NCBI GenBank assembly: GCA_947623915.1
Contig: CANQIB010000014.1
Coordinates: forward strand, 1 to 61,924
Length of the DNA: 61,924 nucleotides
Reading direction: 5' to 3'
DNA from: an uncultured Ruminiclostridium sp.
GTDB lineage: Bacteria > Bacillota > Clostridia > Oscillospirales > Ruminococcaceae
Positions within the stretch are counted from its first letter, which is position 1. Every line of letters starts with the position of its first letter. The translations under genes were made by a program, and so were the position numbers. Positions 34,900 to 43,816 of this stretch are shown in pieces. The notes beneath the pieces are model-generated. The model searched no databases, was not told where the DNA came from, and saw only the letters and a list, made by a program, of their open reading frames with translations.

Positions 34900-37542
34900 T
34901 TATTTCAGCTTTTCTATGGAAATAAGGATCTTGTCCATTTGCTCCTGTGCCTTTGCCAGCTTGGAGCGTTCGTTTTCTATCCTGTCGGCGGGAGCTTTTG
35001 CCAAAAAGCCCGCGTTGCTCAGCTTGCCGGAAAGAAAATCTATATCCTTTTGCACGGACAGCCGCTCTTTTTCAAGGCGGGCAAGCTCCTTTTCCTTATC
35101 CACAAGCTCGCCCAGCGGCATGAATATCCTCGCCGCGGGAGTTACCACCGTAACGCTGTCCGAGCCGTCGTCGGCTTTTTCGGTAACGGTAAGCTCTCCC
35201 GCGCCCGCCAGCCGCTCAAAGAACGGACGCGCGCTTTCAAACAGCTCGTGGTCCGCCGTTTCCACGGTCATCGGAACTTTCTTTGACGGCGGAACGTGCA
35301 GCTCGCTGCGCTGTACTCTTACCGCGCCTATCGCCTCGATTATCTTGCCGAAATCCTCCCGCTCCGCGGTAAACTCCAGAGCCTCGTCATATTTAGGCCA
35401 GTCGGATATCATTATGCTCTCGCGGTTGCCCTCTCCGCTTATCGGCATGGACTGCCATATTTCCTCGGTAATAAACGGCATGAACGGGTGCAGCAGCTTC
35501 AACATTCCCTGCATGATGTATACCAGCACGTTTTGCGCGGCACGGGCGGTATCTCCGCCCTGCGCTATTCTGGGCTTGGTAAGCTCGATATACCAGTCGC
35601 AGTATATGTCGCGTATAAAGTCGCAAAGGTTCTGCACCGCCACGCCCAATTCATAGCTTTCGAGATTTGAGGTGACCGTCTTTATCAAAGCGTTGTACAG
35701 CGACAGCACCCACTTGTCCTCTATCGGCAGCTCGTCGGGCAGTACCGCTCCCGTCATTTCGTCGGGAAGATTCATAAGTATATATCTCGACGCGTTCCAC
35801 AGCTTGTTGGCAAAGTTGCGGGAGTTGGTGACCTTGGTCTCGGTCCAGCGCATATCGTTGCCCGGCGCGTTGCCCGTCACCAGCGTAAGCCTGAGCGCGT
35901 CCGCGCCGAAACGGTCTATCATCTCCAGCGGGTCGACGCCGTTGCCGAGGGATTTTGACATCTTGCGCCCCAGCTCGTCCCTTACCAGTCCGTGTATAAG
36001 CACGTCCTTAAAGGGCTTTTTGCCGGTATGCTCCAGTCCCGAAAATATCATTCGGGATACCCAGAACGTGATTATATCATAGCCCGTAACGAGAGTCTGC
36101 GTAGGATAGAAATATTCGAGATCCTCCGTCTTTTCCGGCCAGCCCAGCGTTGAGAACGGCCAGAGCGCCGAGCTGAACCAAGTGTCCAGCGTGTCCTCGT
36201 CCTGTACCATCTTACCGCCGCATTTCGGGCATTTTTCGATACCGTCAAGCGTTATCTCGGTGTGCCCGCAGTCCTTGTTTTGGCAGTAGTAGGCGGGTAT
36301 CCTGTGTCCCCACCATATCTGTCGGGAAATGCACCAGTCGCGTATATTTTCCATCCAGACGAAATATCCGTTTTCAAACCGCTGCGGTATGAATCTTAGC
36401 TCCCCGCTTTTTACGACCTCTATCGCGGGCTCGGCAAGCTCTTTCATCTTGACGAACCATTGCAGCGACGCGGTAGGCTCGACGGTGGTGCCGCAGCGCT
36501 GGCAGGTGCCGACGTTGTGCTTGTGCGGCTCCGTCTTTACCAACAGCCCCTGCGCCTCAAGATCGGCGACCATGGCTTTTCTCGCCTCGTATCTGTCCAT
36601 GCCCGCGTATTTCCCGCCGACGCCCTCTTTTATCGTCGCGTCGTCGTTCATCATGTGTATTATCGGCAGATCGTGGCGCTTTCCGACCTCAAAGTCGTTG
36701 GGGTCGTGCGCGGGGGTTATCTTTACCACTCCCGTGCCGAACTCCATATCGACATATTCGTCCGCTATGACGGGTATCTCACGGTCGGTAAGCGGCAGCT
36801 TTACATATTTTCCCACTATGGAGCGGTAGCGTTCATCTGCGGGATTTACCGCTATAGCGGTGTCGCCCAGCAGCGTTTCGGGCCGTGTGGTCGCTATCTC
36901 CACCGCTCCGCTGCCGTCCGCGAGCGGGTAGTTTATATGCCAGAAAAAGCCGTCCTGCTCCTCGTATTCCGTTTCAATATCCGAAATGGAGGTCTTGCAG
37001 TTGGGACACCAGTTGATTATCCTCTCTCCGCGGTAGATGTACCCCTTTTTGTAAAGGTCGATAAATACCTTTTGCACCGCCTTTGAGCAGCCCTCGTCCA
37101 TGGTGAAGCGGTCGCGGCTCCAGTCGCAGGAGGTGCCCATTTTGCGCTGCTGCTCTTTGATACGTCCGCCGTATTTTTCGTTCCATTCCCAGGCGCGTTT
37201 CATAAATCCGTCCCGTCCGAGGTCGTACTTGGTGACGCCCTCCTCCTTCATGGCGGAAACTATCTTCGCCTCGGTGGCAAGCGCGGCGTGGTCCGTGCCG
37301 GGCAGCCAGAGAGCGCAGTAGCCCTCCATTCTCCTGAAGCGGATAAGTATGTCCTGAAGCGTGCAGTCCAGCGCGTGTCCCATATGGAGCTGCCCCGTGA
37401 TGTTCGGCGGCGGCATGACTATGGTGTACGGCTTTTTGTTCGGGTCGATATTTGCGCGGAAATAATTTTTTTCCTCCCATTCACGGTATATCCTGTCCTC
37501 AAACTCCTTGGGGGAGTATGTTTTTGCAAGCTCTTTTTTCAT
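34900..37542 (-). CDS. valS: Valine--tRNA ligase
   Basis: The 880-residue class I synthetase has PPPNITGQLHMGHAL (HIGH) near residue 49, KMSKSLGNGVDP near residue 528, the editing domain between them and the C-terminal coiled-coil arm (ELARLEKERLSVQKDIDFLSGKL). There is a CxxC..CxxC zinc site (CQNKDCGH, CPKCGG) in the middle. Length and order are typical. There is no room for a T-box leader between it and rqcH (36 bp). Confidence 0.96.
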   Translation of the reverse strand: MKKELAKTYSPKEFEDRIYREWEEKNYFRANIDPNKKPYTIVMPPPNITGQLHMGHALDCTLQDILIRFRRMEGYCALWLPGTDHAALATEAKIVSAMKEEGVTKYDLGRDGFMKRAWEWNEKYGGRIKEQQRKMGTSCDWSRDRFTMDEGCSKAVQKVFIDLYKKGYIYRGERIINWCPNCKTSISDIETEYEEQDGFFWHINYPLADGSGAVEIATTRPETLLGDTAIAVNPADERYRSIVGKYVKLPLTDREIPVIADEYVDMEFGTGVVKITPAHDPNDFEVGKRHDLPIIHMMNDDATIKEGVGGKYAGMDRYEARKAMVADLEAQGLLVKTEPHKHNVGTCQRCGTTVEPTASLQWFVKMKELAEPAIEVVKSGELRFIPQRFENGYFVWMENIRDWCISRQIWWGHRIPAYYCQNKDCGHTEITLDGIEKCPKCGGKMVQDEDTLDTWFSSALWPFSTLGWPEKTEDLEYFYPTQTLVTGYDIITFWVSRMIFSGLEHTGKKPFKDVLIHGLVRDELGRKMSKSLGNGVDPLEMIDRFGADALRLTLVTGNAPGNDMRWTETKVTNSRNFANKLWNASRYILMNLPDEMTGAVLPDELPIEDKWVLSLYNALIKTVTSNLESYELGVAVQNLCDFIRDIYCDWYIELTKPRIAQGGDTARAAQNVLVYIMQGMLKLLHPFMPFITEEIWQSMPISGEGNRESIMISDWPKYDEALEFTAEREDFGKIIEAIGAVRVQRSELHVPPSKKVPMTVETADHELFESARPFFERLAGAGELTVTEKADDGSDSVTVVTPAARIFMPLGELVDKEKELARLEKERLSVQKDIDFLSGKLSNAGFLAKAPADRIENERSKLAKAQEQMDKILISIEKLK

Positions 37543-37578
37543 ATCTTAACCTTGCTGCTCCTTTCATATCCTATGCCG

Positions 37579-39342
37579 TCAGACCTCGGCGCGGCTGTTG
37601 TAAAGCTCCTCGTCGGGTTCCGCCAGCAGAGTGCTGTTGTTGGTAAATATGACCATTCCCGGCTTTGCTCCGGCGGGCTTTTTGACAAATCTCACTCGCG
37701 TATAATCCACCGGCAGCTTTCCCGCGCCGCGCCCCTTGGAGCAGTACGCCGCGAGCCGCGCCGCCTGTTCTATCGCGTCGTCGGAAACTTCGCCGTTCTT
37801 CGCTTTGATGATAACGTGAGAGCCGGGCATATCCTTGACGTGCAGCCACATATCGTCGCCGCGCGCCTCTTTTAACGTAAGACGGTCGTTTTGCAGGTTG
37901 TTGCGCCCGATATAAACGTCAAAGCCGTCGTCGGTGACAAAATGTATCGGAGGCTTTGAGCGCGTCGGAGAGCCTTTTTTAGGCTGTCCGCCCTTTATAT
38001 ATCCGCTTTGCCGCAGCTCCTCCCGTATCTCGCTTATCTCCGCGTCCGATACGGCGCGCCCCGCCGCGTCAAATACGCTTTCTATATATTCAAGCTCCTT
38101 TTCGCCGTCGGTTATAAGAGCGGAAAGCATTTTTTCCGCGGTAGCCAGTCGGCGGTATTTGGAATAGTATTTCTGCGCGTTTTGCGAGGGAGAGAGCGAC
38201 GGGTCGAGCTTTACCGTTTTTGTCCCGCCGTTGATATAATCCTCGGCGACAAGCTCGCTGTCGCCCTTTTCCATGCGATAGATGTTCGCGCTTATCAGGT
38301 CGCCGCAGACTCGGAATTCCTCCCGTCCGTGACATTCCTCCAGCTCCTGACGCTGTATATCCAGCTTTCTGGAAATGCGTTCGCAGGAATTGAGCAGCAT
38401 TTTAAGCAGCGCGGAGCTTCTTTGTTTTACACGTTCGCTTTCCGCTTTTAAGCCGTAAAAGCTGTCCAGCAAAGCGTTCGCGCTGTAGCAGGGAACGCCG
38501 ACGAGCTGTACGCCGTACTGCTCTATCGGCATAAAGCAAAAATCTCGGTATGCTCCCGACGGGGTTTTCAGTATGGTATATCCGCCGCCGTCGGTAAGCC
38601 TGCCGCGAGCCGTTTTGATAAAGAACATCAGTCTGTCCAAGCGGTCGCCGTCAAGACTGTCCGAAACCGCGTCGACGTCTCGGCAGGCGTAATGGCAGCA
38701 TTCCCGCGCAAAAAGCGGGCTTACCCCCTCGAACCTGCCGACTATCAGCTTTGACAGCCGCTGTCCGCTTACGCAAAGCGCCTCGCGCACCTGCTGCGCC
38801 GTGCAGGTCATAATGTCCAGCCGCGTTTTATCTCTTTCGGGCGGCTCGTACATTATCCCCGGCAGTATCCTCCTTGTCGAGGACGTTTCGTCGGTGACGC
38901 GCCGTAAGCTGTCGATCACTCGATAGCCGCCGTCGCGCTCCGTCATAAGTATTATATTTGAATATCTTCCCATAAGCTCGGCGGTAAGGCGGTTATGCAC
39001 CGTATCGCCTATCTCGTTCACACATTCAAAGTCAAAATTGATTACGCGTTCCAGCCCGTCCTGCACAATGCCGGTGAGTTTTCCTCCGCCGAGGTGCTTT
39101 CTCATCAGCATACAAAACATCGGCGGCGCGGCGGGATTTTCGGCGCGGCTGTCGGTCGCGTATATGCCGGGGCGGTCGGACGCCGCGCTTATCAGTATAC
39201 GCGTCGTTTTTCCGCCGCCGCGTATCGCCAGTATCAGCTCGTCCCGCGAGGGCTGGTATATTTTATCTGCTCTGCCGCCGATAAGCTGCATATCGGCAAG
39301 CTCTTTTACGATACAATGCAAAAACGCACCGTCCAGCGGCAT
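37579..39342 (-). CDS. rqcH: Rqc2/NFACT family ribosome quality control protein RqcH
   Basis: The 587-residue protein has the NFACT-N domain (residues 1-200, MPLDGAFLHCIVKEL), a central coiled coil (about 290-440) and the NFACT-R domain (about 460-570: DVYIGRNNLQNDRLTLKEARGDDMWLHVKDMPGSHVII). RqcH binds the 50S subunit with stalled peptidyl-tRNA and directs alanine tailing. It was formerly annotated as fibronectin-binding protein. It lies in a translation-related group with trmK and valS. Confidence 0.93.
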   Translation of the reverse strand: MPLDGAFLHCIVKELADMQLIGGRADKIYQPSRDELILAIRGGGKTTRILISAASDRPGIYATDSRAENPAAPPMFCMLMRKHLGGGKLTGIVQDGLERVINFDFECVNEIGDTVHNRLTAELMGRYSNIILMTERDGGYRVIDSLRRVTDETSSTRRILPGIMYEPPERDKTRLDIMTCTAQQVREALCVSGQRLSKLIVGRFEGVSPLFARECCHYACRDVDAVSDSLDGDRLDRLMFFIKTARGRLTDGGGYTILKTPSGAYRDFCFMPIEQYGVQLVGVPCYSANALLDSFYGLKAESERVKQRSSALLKMLLNSCERISRKLDIQRQELEECHGREEFRVCGDLISANIYRMEKGDSELVAEDYINGGTKTVKLDPSLSPSQNAQKYYSKYRRLATAEKMLSALITDGEKELEYIESVFDAAGRAVSDAEISEIREELRQSGYIKGGQPKKGSPTRSKPPIHFVTDDGFDVYIGRNNLQNDRLTLKEARGDDMWLHVKDMPGSHVIIKAKNGEVSDDAIEQAARLAAYCSKGRGAGKLPVDYTRVRFVKKPAGAKPGMVIFTNNSTLLAEPDEELYNSRAEV

Positions 39343-39373
39343 GGTAAGCGTCCTTTCTTTTCAAAAGCGAAAT

Positions 39374-40147
39374 TTATAAAACATAACTGCAAGGGTCTTT
39401 GCTGCTGTCCGCGCGGAATATGTTCGCTCCCGTGAATTTCCTCGACAGTATCCCCAACAGATGATCGCACAGGATATTTTCCGTGTGGAAATGTCCCGCG
39501 TCTATCATGCAAAATCCGATATTCTGCGCGTCTATCCAAACGTCGTGCTTTACGTCGCCTGTAATGAGCGCGTCGCAGCCGAGCCGCACGGCGTTTTTTA
39601 GATTGCCCGCGCCCGCGCCGGAGCAAAGTCCTATACGGCTGAGCGGCTTGCCGGTGTCTATGAACCGTATCGCCGTACAGCCGAACGTTTCTTTGCAATA
39701 TTCCGCGAGAGCGCGCGGAGCGGTAGGTATCGGCAGCTCGCACACCTTGCCGTAGCCTGTCCCGTCGGGGAATATCGGCTCAAGCACCGCCACCGGCTTT
39801 TCAAAGCCCAGCAGCTCTATCATAAGGTCGGTAACGCCGTTTTCGGTAATATCGGCGTTGGTGTGGGCGCATATCGCGCTTATCCCGTTTTGTACCAGCC
39901 GATAAGCCGGCATATTCGGGCGCAGCTCCCTTATCGGGTCGAAAATGACCGGATGATGGGAAATTATCAGATTCGCGCCGCGCTTTACGGCTTCGTCTAT
40001 CACCGCGTTGGTGATGTCAAGACAAACGCAGACCGCGTTCACATCGGCTTCCATATCCCCGACGTTCAGTCCGCAGTTGTCGAAATCCCCGCATTTATCA
40101 AAGGGGGCGTACTCATTCAAAAATATGTAAAGATCCTTGACTTTCAT
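39374..40147 (-). CDS. Nif3-like dinuclear metal centre protein
   Basis: The 257-residue protein matches the Nif3/YqfO family (short form without the inserted PII-like domain): FDNCGLNVGD near residue 24, the metal ligands in NLIISHHPVIFDP (His about 62 and 63), HTNADITENGVTD and the C-terminal DAGHFHTEN. The exact reaction is not established; GTP cyclohydrolase-like activity was claimed for a homologue. It overlaps trmK by 35 bp, a pairing conserved in Firmicutes. Confidence 0.92.
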   Translation of the reverse strand: MKVKDLYIFLNEYAPFDKCGDFDNCGLNVGDMEADVNAVCVCLDITNAVIDEAVKRGANLIISHHPVIFDPIRELRPNMPAYRLVQNGISAICAHTNADITENGVTDLMIELLGFEKPVAVLEPIFPDGTGYGKVCELPIPTAPRALAEYCKETFGCTAIRFIDTGKPLSRIGLCSGAGAGNLKNAVRLGCDALITGDVKHDVWIDAQNIGFCMIDAGHFHTENILCDHLLGILSRKFTGANIFRADSSKDPCSYVL

Positions 40148-40808
40148 TATGCTGCCGCACCTGCCTTACGCCGTCGGCAAGCTCCGTGAGCCGTTTTGCC
40201 CGTTCGGGGTCGGAAACGGTGCAGCCCCTTGCCGCGTTCTCCAGTATATCCGCCTGCCGCGCAAGATACGCATTATCCGTTACCTTGCCGACATACGAAA
40301 ACAATTCGCTTATCTCGGCGGGCTTTCCCGTATAGCCCGCGTACATTACGGTATAGTATTTGTCGCCTTCTCTTACGCAGTTTTCCGACAAAAGCTCAAA
40401 GCCCGCGGCGTAAACGGCGCGCCTGAGCTTTTCCGCACGGGTCATCGGCTGTAGGATAAGGCGGGTGTTCGTATCAAAAAAATCACATTCGGAAATTATG
40501 CGGGAGATAAGCTCGCCGCCCATTCCCGCGATTATTATATCCTCGGCGTATTCGATATTTTTAAGTCCGTCGGACAAAACGACCCGTATACAGTCTTCAG
40601 CGCCGTATTTGCGGATATTCCGCATGGCGGACTGCAAAGGACCTTTCCGCACGTCGGAGGCGATCAACCTCCGCGCGCCCCGCTGAAACAGAAAGCAGGG
40701 CAGCAGCGCGTGGTCCGTTCCGACGTCGCATATGACGCGGTCGATGCGTACCGGCGCTGCCGCCGCCGCAAGCCTTGGCGTGAGCCTTACGGCGGGAGCG
40801 TCCGTCAC
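40113..40808 (-). CDS. trmK: tRNA (adenine(22)-N(1))-methyltransferase TrmK
   Basis: The 231-residue Rossmann-fold enzyme has the SAM loop VICDVGTDHALLPCFL near residue 24, IASDVRKGPL and IIAGMGGELI near residue 92, all typical of TrmK. It methylates A22 of tRNAs such as tRNA-Ser. The start is GTG at 40808, overlapping the stop of the DUF1858 gene (GTGA). Confidence 0.93.
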   Translation of the reverse strand: MTDAPAVRLTPRLAAAAAPVRIDRVICDVGTDHALLPCFLFQRGARRLIASDVRKGPLQSAMRNIRKYGAEDCIRVVLSDGLKNIEYAEDIIIAGMGGELISRIISECDFFDTNTRLILQPMTRAEKLRRAVYAAGFELLSENCVREGDKYYTVMYAGYTGKPAEISELFSYVGKVTDNAYLARQADILENAARGCTVSDPERAKRLTELADGVRQVRQHNESQGSLHIFE

Positions 40809-41005
40809 TTAGCTATCGCCGCGTTGAGCTTGCTTACAAACTCGTCCGCGTTTGCTCCGTGTACCGCGCAGGCTTCCTCAACGGTCTCTCCGCGTGAAGC
40901 GGGGCAGCCCAGACAGTGCATTCCCAGTTCAAGAAACAGCGGAGCGGTCTTTTCCGCATAGTCGTCCAGTATGTCGCCTATAACGGTCTGTTTGGTAATG
41001 GTCAT
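40805..41005 (-). CDS. DUF1858 domain protein
   Basis: The 66-residue protein is a single DUF1858 domain (TVIGDILDDYAEKTAPLFLELGMHCLGCPASRGETVEEAC), with the CLGC pair at residues 31-34 that gives it the name hybrid-cluster-protein-associated redox disulfide. It probably binds a metal or undergoes thiol redox change. It is the first gene of the trmK-nif3-rqcH-valS run and overlaps trmK by 4 bp. Confidence 0.9.
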   Translation of the reverse strand: MTITKQTVIGDILDDYAEKTAPLFLELGMHCLGCPASRGETVEEACAVHGANADEFVSKLNAAIAK

Positions 41006-41057
41006 TTTTATCTTCCTTTCCGAAAGCGCCCGACGTCTTGCGAACGCCTGATATGTT

Positions 41058-41086
41058 TATTATACACCATTGCGTGAAAAAATACA
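41058..41086 (-). promoter_or_regulatory. Promoter of the DUF1858-trmK-nif3-rqcH-valS run
   Basis: Minus-strand TTGTAT (41086-41081), 17 bp, TATAAT (41063-41058), 53 bp ahead of the DUF1858 start. Confidence 0.7.
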
Positions 41087-41122
41087 ATAGGTGAATATCC
41101 GAAATAAAAACCTGTCCGCGCT

Positions 41123-42199
41123 TTACCGACAAGCGCTGACGATAGTGCCGCCGCCTATCACCGTGTCACGGTCATACAGCACCACCGACTGACCCGCGGT
41201 CACGGCGCGCTGCGGTCGGTCGAACCGCACCGAAAGCGTGTCGTCGTCGAGCTGTACGGCGGTCGCGGGCTGCTCCTGCTGGCGGTATCTTATCTTGGCG
41301 GCGACTCTTACGGGCTCGGTCAGCCGCTCGACGGATATCAGGTTTATATCCTTTGCGATAAGCCCGCCGCTGTAAAGCTCCTCCTCCGACGCGACGGTAA
41401 CGGTGTTTGCCGAGGGGTCGACCGCGCTTACATACATCGGTTTTCCCAAGGACAGCCCCAGCCCTTTGCGCTGTCCTACCGTGTAGTGTATTATGCCCTT
41501 GTGCCTGCCTAAAACCTGCCCGTCCGCGGAGAGGAAATCGCCGTCGGGATAGGTCTTTCCCGTGGTCCTTTCGATAAAGCCCGCATAGTCGCCGTCCGGC
41601 ACGAAACAAATATCCTGACTGTCGCGCTTTTTCGCGTTGACAAAGCCGTTTTCCTCGGCTATTCGTCTTATCTCGGTCTTGGAAAACTCCCCCAGCGGGA
41701 ATTTGACGTGCGCAAGCTGCTTTTGCGTCAGGGAATACAGCACATAGCTTTGGTCTTTTGAAATATCCGCGGCTTTTTTAAGCAGCCGTCTGCCGCTTTC
41801 ATTGTCGTATTCGATACGGGCGTAATGTCCCGTTACAACGTAGTCGCAGCCCAGCTCCTCCGCCCGCAAAAACAGCTTGTCGAATTTCAGCCGTCGGTTG
41901 CAGTCTATGCAGGGGTTGGGAGTCATGCCGTTTTCATAAGCATTTATAAATCTGTCTATAACGTCCTGTCGAAATCTGTCGGTGAAGTTGAAAACAAAGT
42001 ACGGTATACCCAGCCCGTAGGCGACGCTGCGGGCGTCCTCCACGTCCTCCAGCGAGCAGCAGGAGCTTTGCTCTCCCCCCTGTTCGCCGTCGAACAGTCT
42101 CATGGTAGCGCCTATGCAGTCGTACCCGCTTTGTTTCATTAAAAACGCCGCGACGGAGGAATCCACTCCGCCGCTCATCGCTATAAGTGCTTTTTCCAT
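41123..42199 (-). CDS. mnmA: tRNA-specific 2-thiouridylase MnmA
   Basis: The 358-residue enzyme has the PP-loop AMSGGVDSSVAA at the N-terminus, the first catalytic cysteine in NPCIDCNRRLKF near residue 100, KDQSYVLYSLTQ, and the second cysteine in DSQDICFVPDGDY near residue 198, then the C-terminal beta barrel. It thiolates U34 of Lys, Glu and Gln tRNAs. It begins one base after the nadA stop with no clear ribosome site, so translation is likely coupled to nadA. Confidence 0.95.
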   Translation of the reverse strand: MEKALIAMSGGVDSSVAAFLMKQSGYDCIGATMRLFDGEQGGEQSSCCSLEDVEDARSVAYGLGIPYFVFNFTDRFRQDVIDRFINAYENGMTPNPCIDCNRRLKFDKLFLRAEELGCDYVVTGHYARIEYDNESGRRLLKKAADISKDQSYVLYSLTQKQLAHVKFPLGEFSKTEIRRIAEENGFVNAKKRDSQDICFVPDGDYAGFIERTTGKTYPDGDFLSADGQVLGRHKGIIHYTVGQRKGLGLSLGKPMYVSAVDPSANTVTVASEEELYSGGLIAKDINLISVERLTEPVRVAAKIRYRQQEQPATAVQLDDDTLSVRFDRPQRAVTAGQSVVLYDRDTVIGGGTIVSACR

Positions 42200-42200
42200 A

Positions 42201-43115
42201 TCAGCCCAGTTCTATCATGCGGTCTATGCAGACTCTTGCTTTAGCGGCGACCTCGGCGTCAAGCTCGATGACCTCGCCGCCGTCCCCGCATACCGCGTGG
42301 TACACGTCGGAAAGGGAGGTCGCTTTCATGTTCGGACAGATAAGCTCCTTTGAAAGCGAGTAGAACCGCTTATCGGGGCAGGTGTAGGACAGGTGCTGAC
42401 CTATCGCTATCTCCGTGCCGATGATAAATTCCTCGGCGTCGGACTGCTCGGCAAATTTCATTATCGCCGAGGTAGAGCCGACAAAATCCGCGTGCTTTAC
42501 CACGCCCTCGGTACATTCGGGATGTACCAGCAGCAGCGCGTTCGGGTGAGCGGCTTTGGCGTTCAGCGCCTCGCGTTCGGTTATCCTTGCGTGTATCGGG
42601 CAGCCGCCTTGAAGCAGCTTTATATTCTTTTCCGGCACCTGCTTGCCGACATATCCTCCGAGATTGCAGTCGGGGATAAAAAGTATGTTCTTGTTTGGCA
42701 GCGCCTTTACTATCTTTACTGCGGAGGAGGACGTAACGCACACGTCGCAGACGGTCTTTAATTCGGTGGTGGTGTTGATATACGCCACGACGGTATAGTC
42801 GGGATACTTCTGCTTTACGGCGGTTATCATATCCTTATCCATCTGCTCCGCCATGGGGCAGCCCGCGGTCGGGTTGGCGAGCAGCACCTTTTTTTCGGGG
42901 GAGAGCAGCTTGACCGTTTCCGCCATGAAGCGCACTCCGCACATTATCACGGTGCTTTGCCGCGCCTTTTGAGCCTGTACGCTGAGTTGGAAGGAATCGC
43001 CGGTAAGATCGGCGATCTCGGTTATCTCCCTTGTCTGGTAGCTGTGAGCCAGTATACATATATCCTTTTCTTTTTTCAGTCTGATTATCTCCTGCTGAAG
43101 TTCATGTACGGTCAT
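42201..43115 (-). CDS. nadA: Quinolinate synthase NadA
   Basis: The 304-residue enzyme has the NadA triplicated fold with the cluster cysteines in VIMCGVRFMAET (about 84), DVCVTSSSAVK region, VHPECTEGV (about 195) and CPNMKATSL (about 265). It makes quinolinate from iminoaspartate and DHAP with a [4Fe-4S] cluster. The start at 43115 follows AAAGGAGAACAT; an upstream in-frame ATG lies before the ribosome site. nadB and nadC are not next to it, which is unusual in Firmicutes; mnmA follows instead. Confidence 0.94.
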   Translation of the reverse strand: MTVHELQQEIIRLKKEKDICILAHSYQTREITEIADLTGDSFQLSVQAQKARQSTVIMCGVRFMAETVKLLSPEKKVLLANPTAGCPMAEQMDKDMITAVKQKYPDYTVVAYINTTTELKTVCDVCVTSSSAVKIVKALPNKNILFIPDCNLGGYVGKQVPEKNIKLLQGGCPIHARITEREALNAKAAHPNALLLVHPECTEGVVKHADFVGSTSAIMKFAEQSDAEEFIIGTEIAIGQHLSYTCPDKRFYSLSKELICPNMKATSLSDVYHAVCGDGGEVIELDAEVAAKARVCIDRMIELG

Positions 43116-43142
43116 ATGTTCTCCTTTCTCCGTTTCGACAAA

Positions 43143-43171
43143 AGTATAGCACAAAACCGCGCTCTTGTCAA
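43143..43171 (-). promoter_or_regulatory. Promoter of nadA-mnmA
   Basis: Minus-strand TTGACA (43171-43166), 17 bp, TATACT (43148-43143), 27 bp before the start codon. The -35 box stands 9 bp from the MITE-end relic. Confidence 0.8.
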
Positions 43172-43179
43172 TAAATAAC

Positions 43180-43200
43180 GGTTCGACTCCCGTATGCCTA
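43180..43200 (+). repeat. Solo end of the MITE-like element family
   Basis: All 21 bases match positions 45948-45968, the right terminal repeat of the 275-bp element including its TA (core TTCGACTCCCGTATGCC). Nothing of the element body is present to the left. The TA forms part of the stop codon of the acylphosphatase gene. Confidence 0.7.
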
Positions 43201-43467
43201 TCTTACGTCGAACGAGCGGTCGTCCGCGACGGGCATATCCTTTATCTCCAGATTTTCTATTCGGATATAGCTGCCGCGCTCTATGGAAAGGATAAGCTCG
43301 TCTATATCCCGTTCGCTGCCCTGCGCCTCCATTTCCACCGAGCCGTCCGAAAGGTTTTTTACCCAGCCCGTTATCCCCAGCCGTAAGGCGGTATGATAGG
43401 CGCGGTAGCGAAAGCCCACGCCCTGCACCGAGCCGTAAAATATGAAATGCTTTCTTATCTTATCCAT
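43198..43467 (-). CDS. acyP: Acylphosphatase
   Basis: The 89-residue protein has the catalytic Arg and loop in FYGSVQGVGFRYRAYHTA (about residues 10-27) and the Asn in GWVKNLSDGSVEMEAQG. It hydrolyses acyl phosphates. Length is normal. Its TAG stop is supplied by the end of a transposon-family fragment (43180-43200), so the last residues may have been altered by that insertion. Confidence 0.92.
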   Translation of the reverse strand: MDKIRKHFIFYGSVQGVGFRYRAYHTALRLGITGWVKNLSDGSVEMEAQGSERDIDELILSIERGSYIRIENLEIKDMPVADDRSFDVR

Positions 43468-43468
43468 T

Positions 43469-43816
43469 TTACCTCACCTGTCGGAAATTTTCGCCTACGC
43501 CGTATATATCGTCGAACGCGACGACAATATCCTCCCCCAAGGTAAGGGTGCGAAAGGTCTTGTCCAGCCGCGTTATCCTGCCGGTAGCTGTGAGATATTC
43601 TCCCTCACAGTAATATTTCAGCACGACCGTATCGCCCTTTGCCAGCGCGCAAAGCCTGCGGTCGAGCCGCTCTGCCGCGTCGTCGGACAGCTCTATGCGC
43701 GGGGTGAGCCTGCGCAGGCGCTCCTTTTCGGCTATCGCCTCCTCCAGCCCCTTTAAGGCGGAAAAGGGCATAAATTGCTTTGCCCGCTCGGACACGGGCA
43801 TTTTAGCTCTTTTCAC
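43469..43816 (-). CDS. YolD-like family protein
   Basis: The 115-residue protein starts MKRAKMPVSERAKQFMPFSALKGLEEAI and has the small beta domain of the YolD group (VVLKYYCEGEYLTATGRITRLDKTFRTLTL). YolD-like proteins are found next to Y-family polymerases in Firmicutes and are thought to help in UmuD-like fashion. The start overlaps the polymerase gene by 14 bp, in line with that pairing. Confidence 0.85.
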   Translation of the reverse strand: MKRAKMPVSERAKQFMPFSALKGLEEAIAEKERLRRLTPRIELSDDAAERLDRRLCALAKGDTVVLKYYCEGEYLTATGRITRLDKTFRTLTLGEDIVVAFDDIYGVGENFRQVR

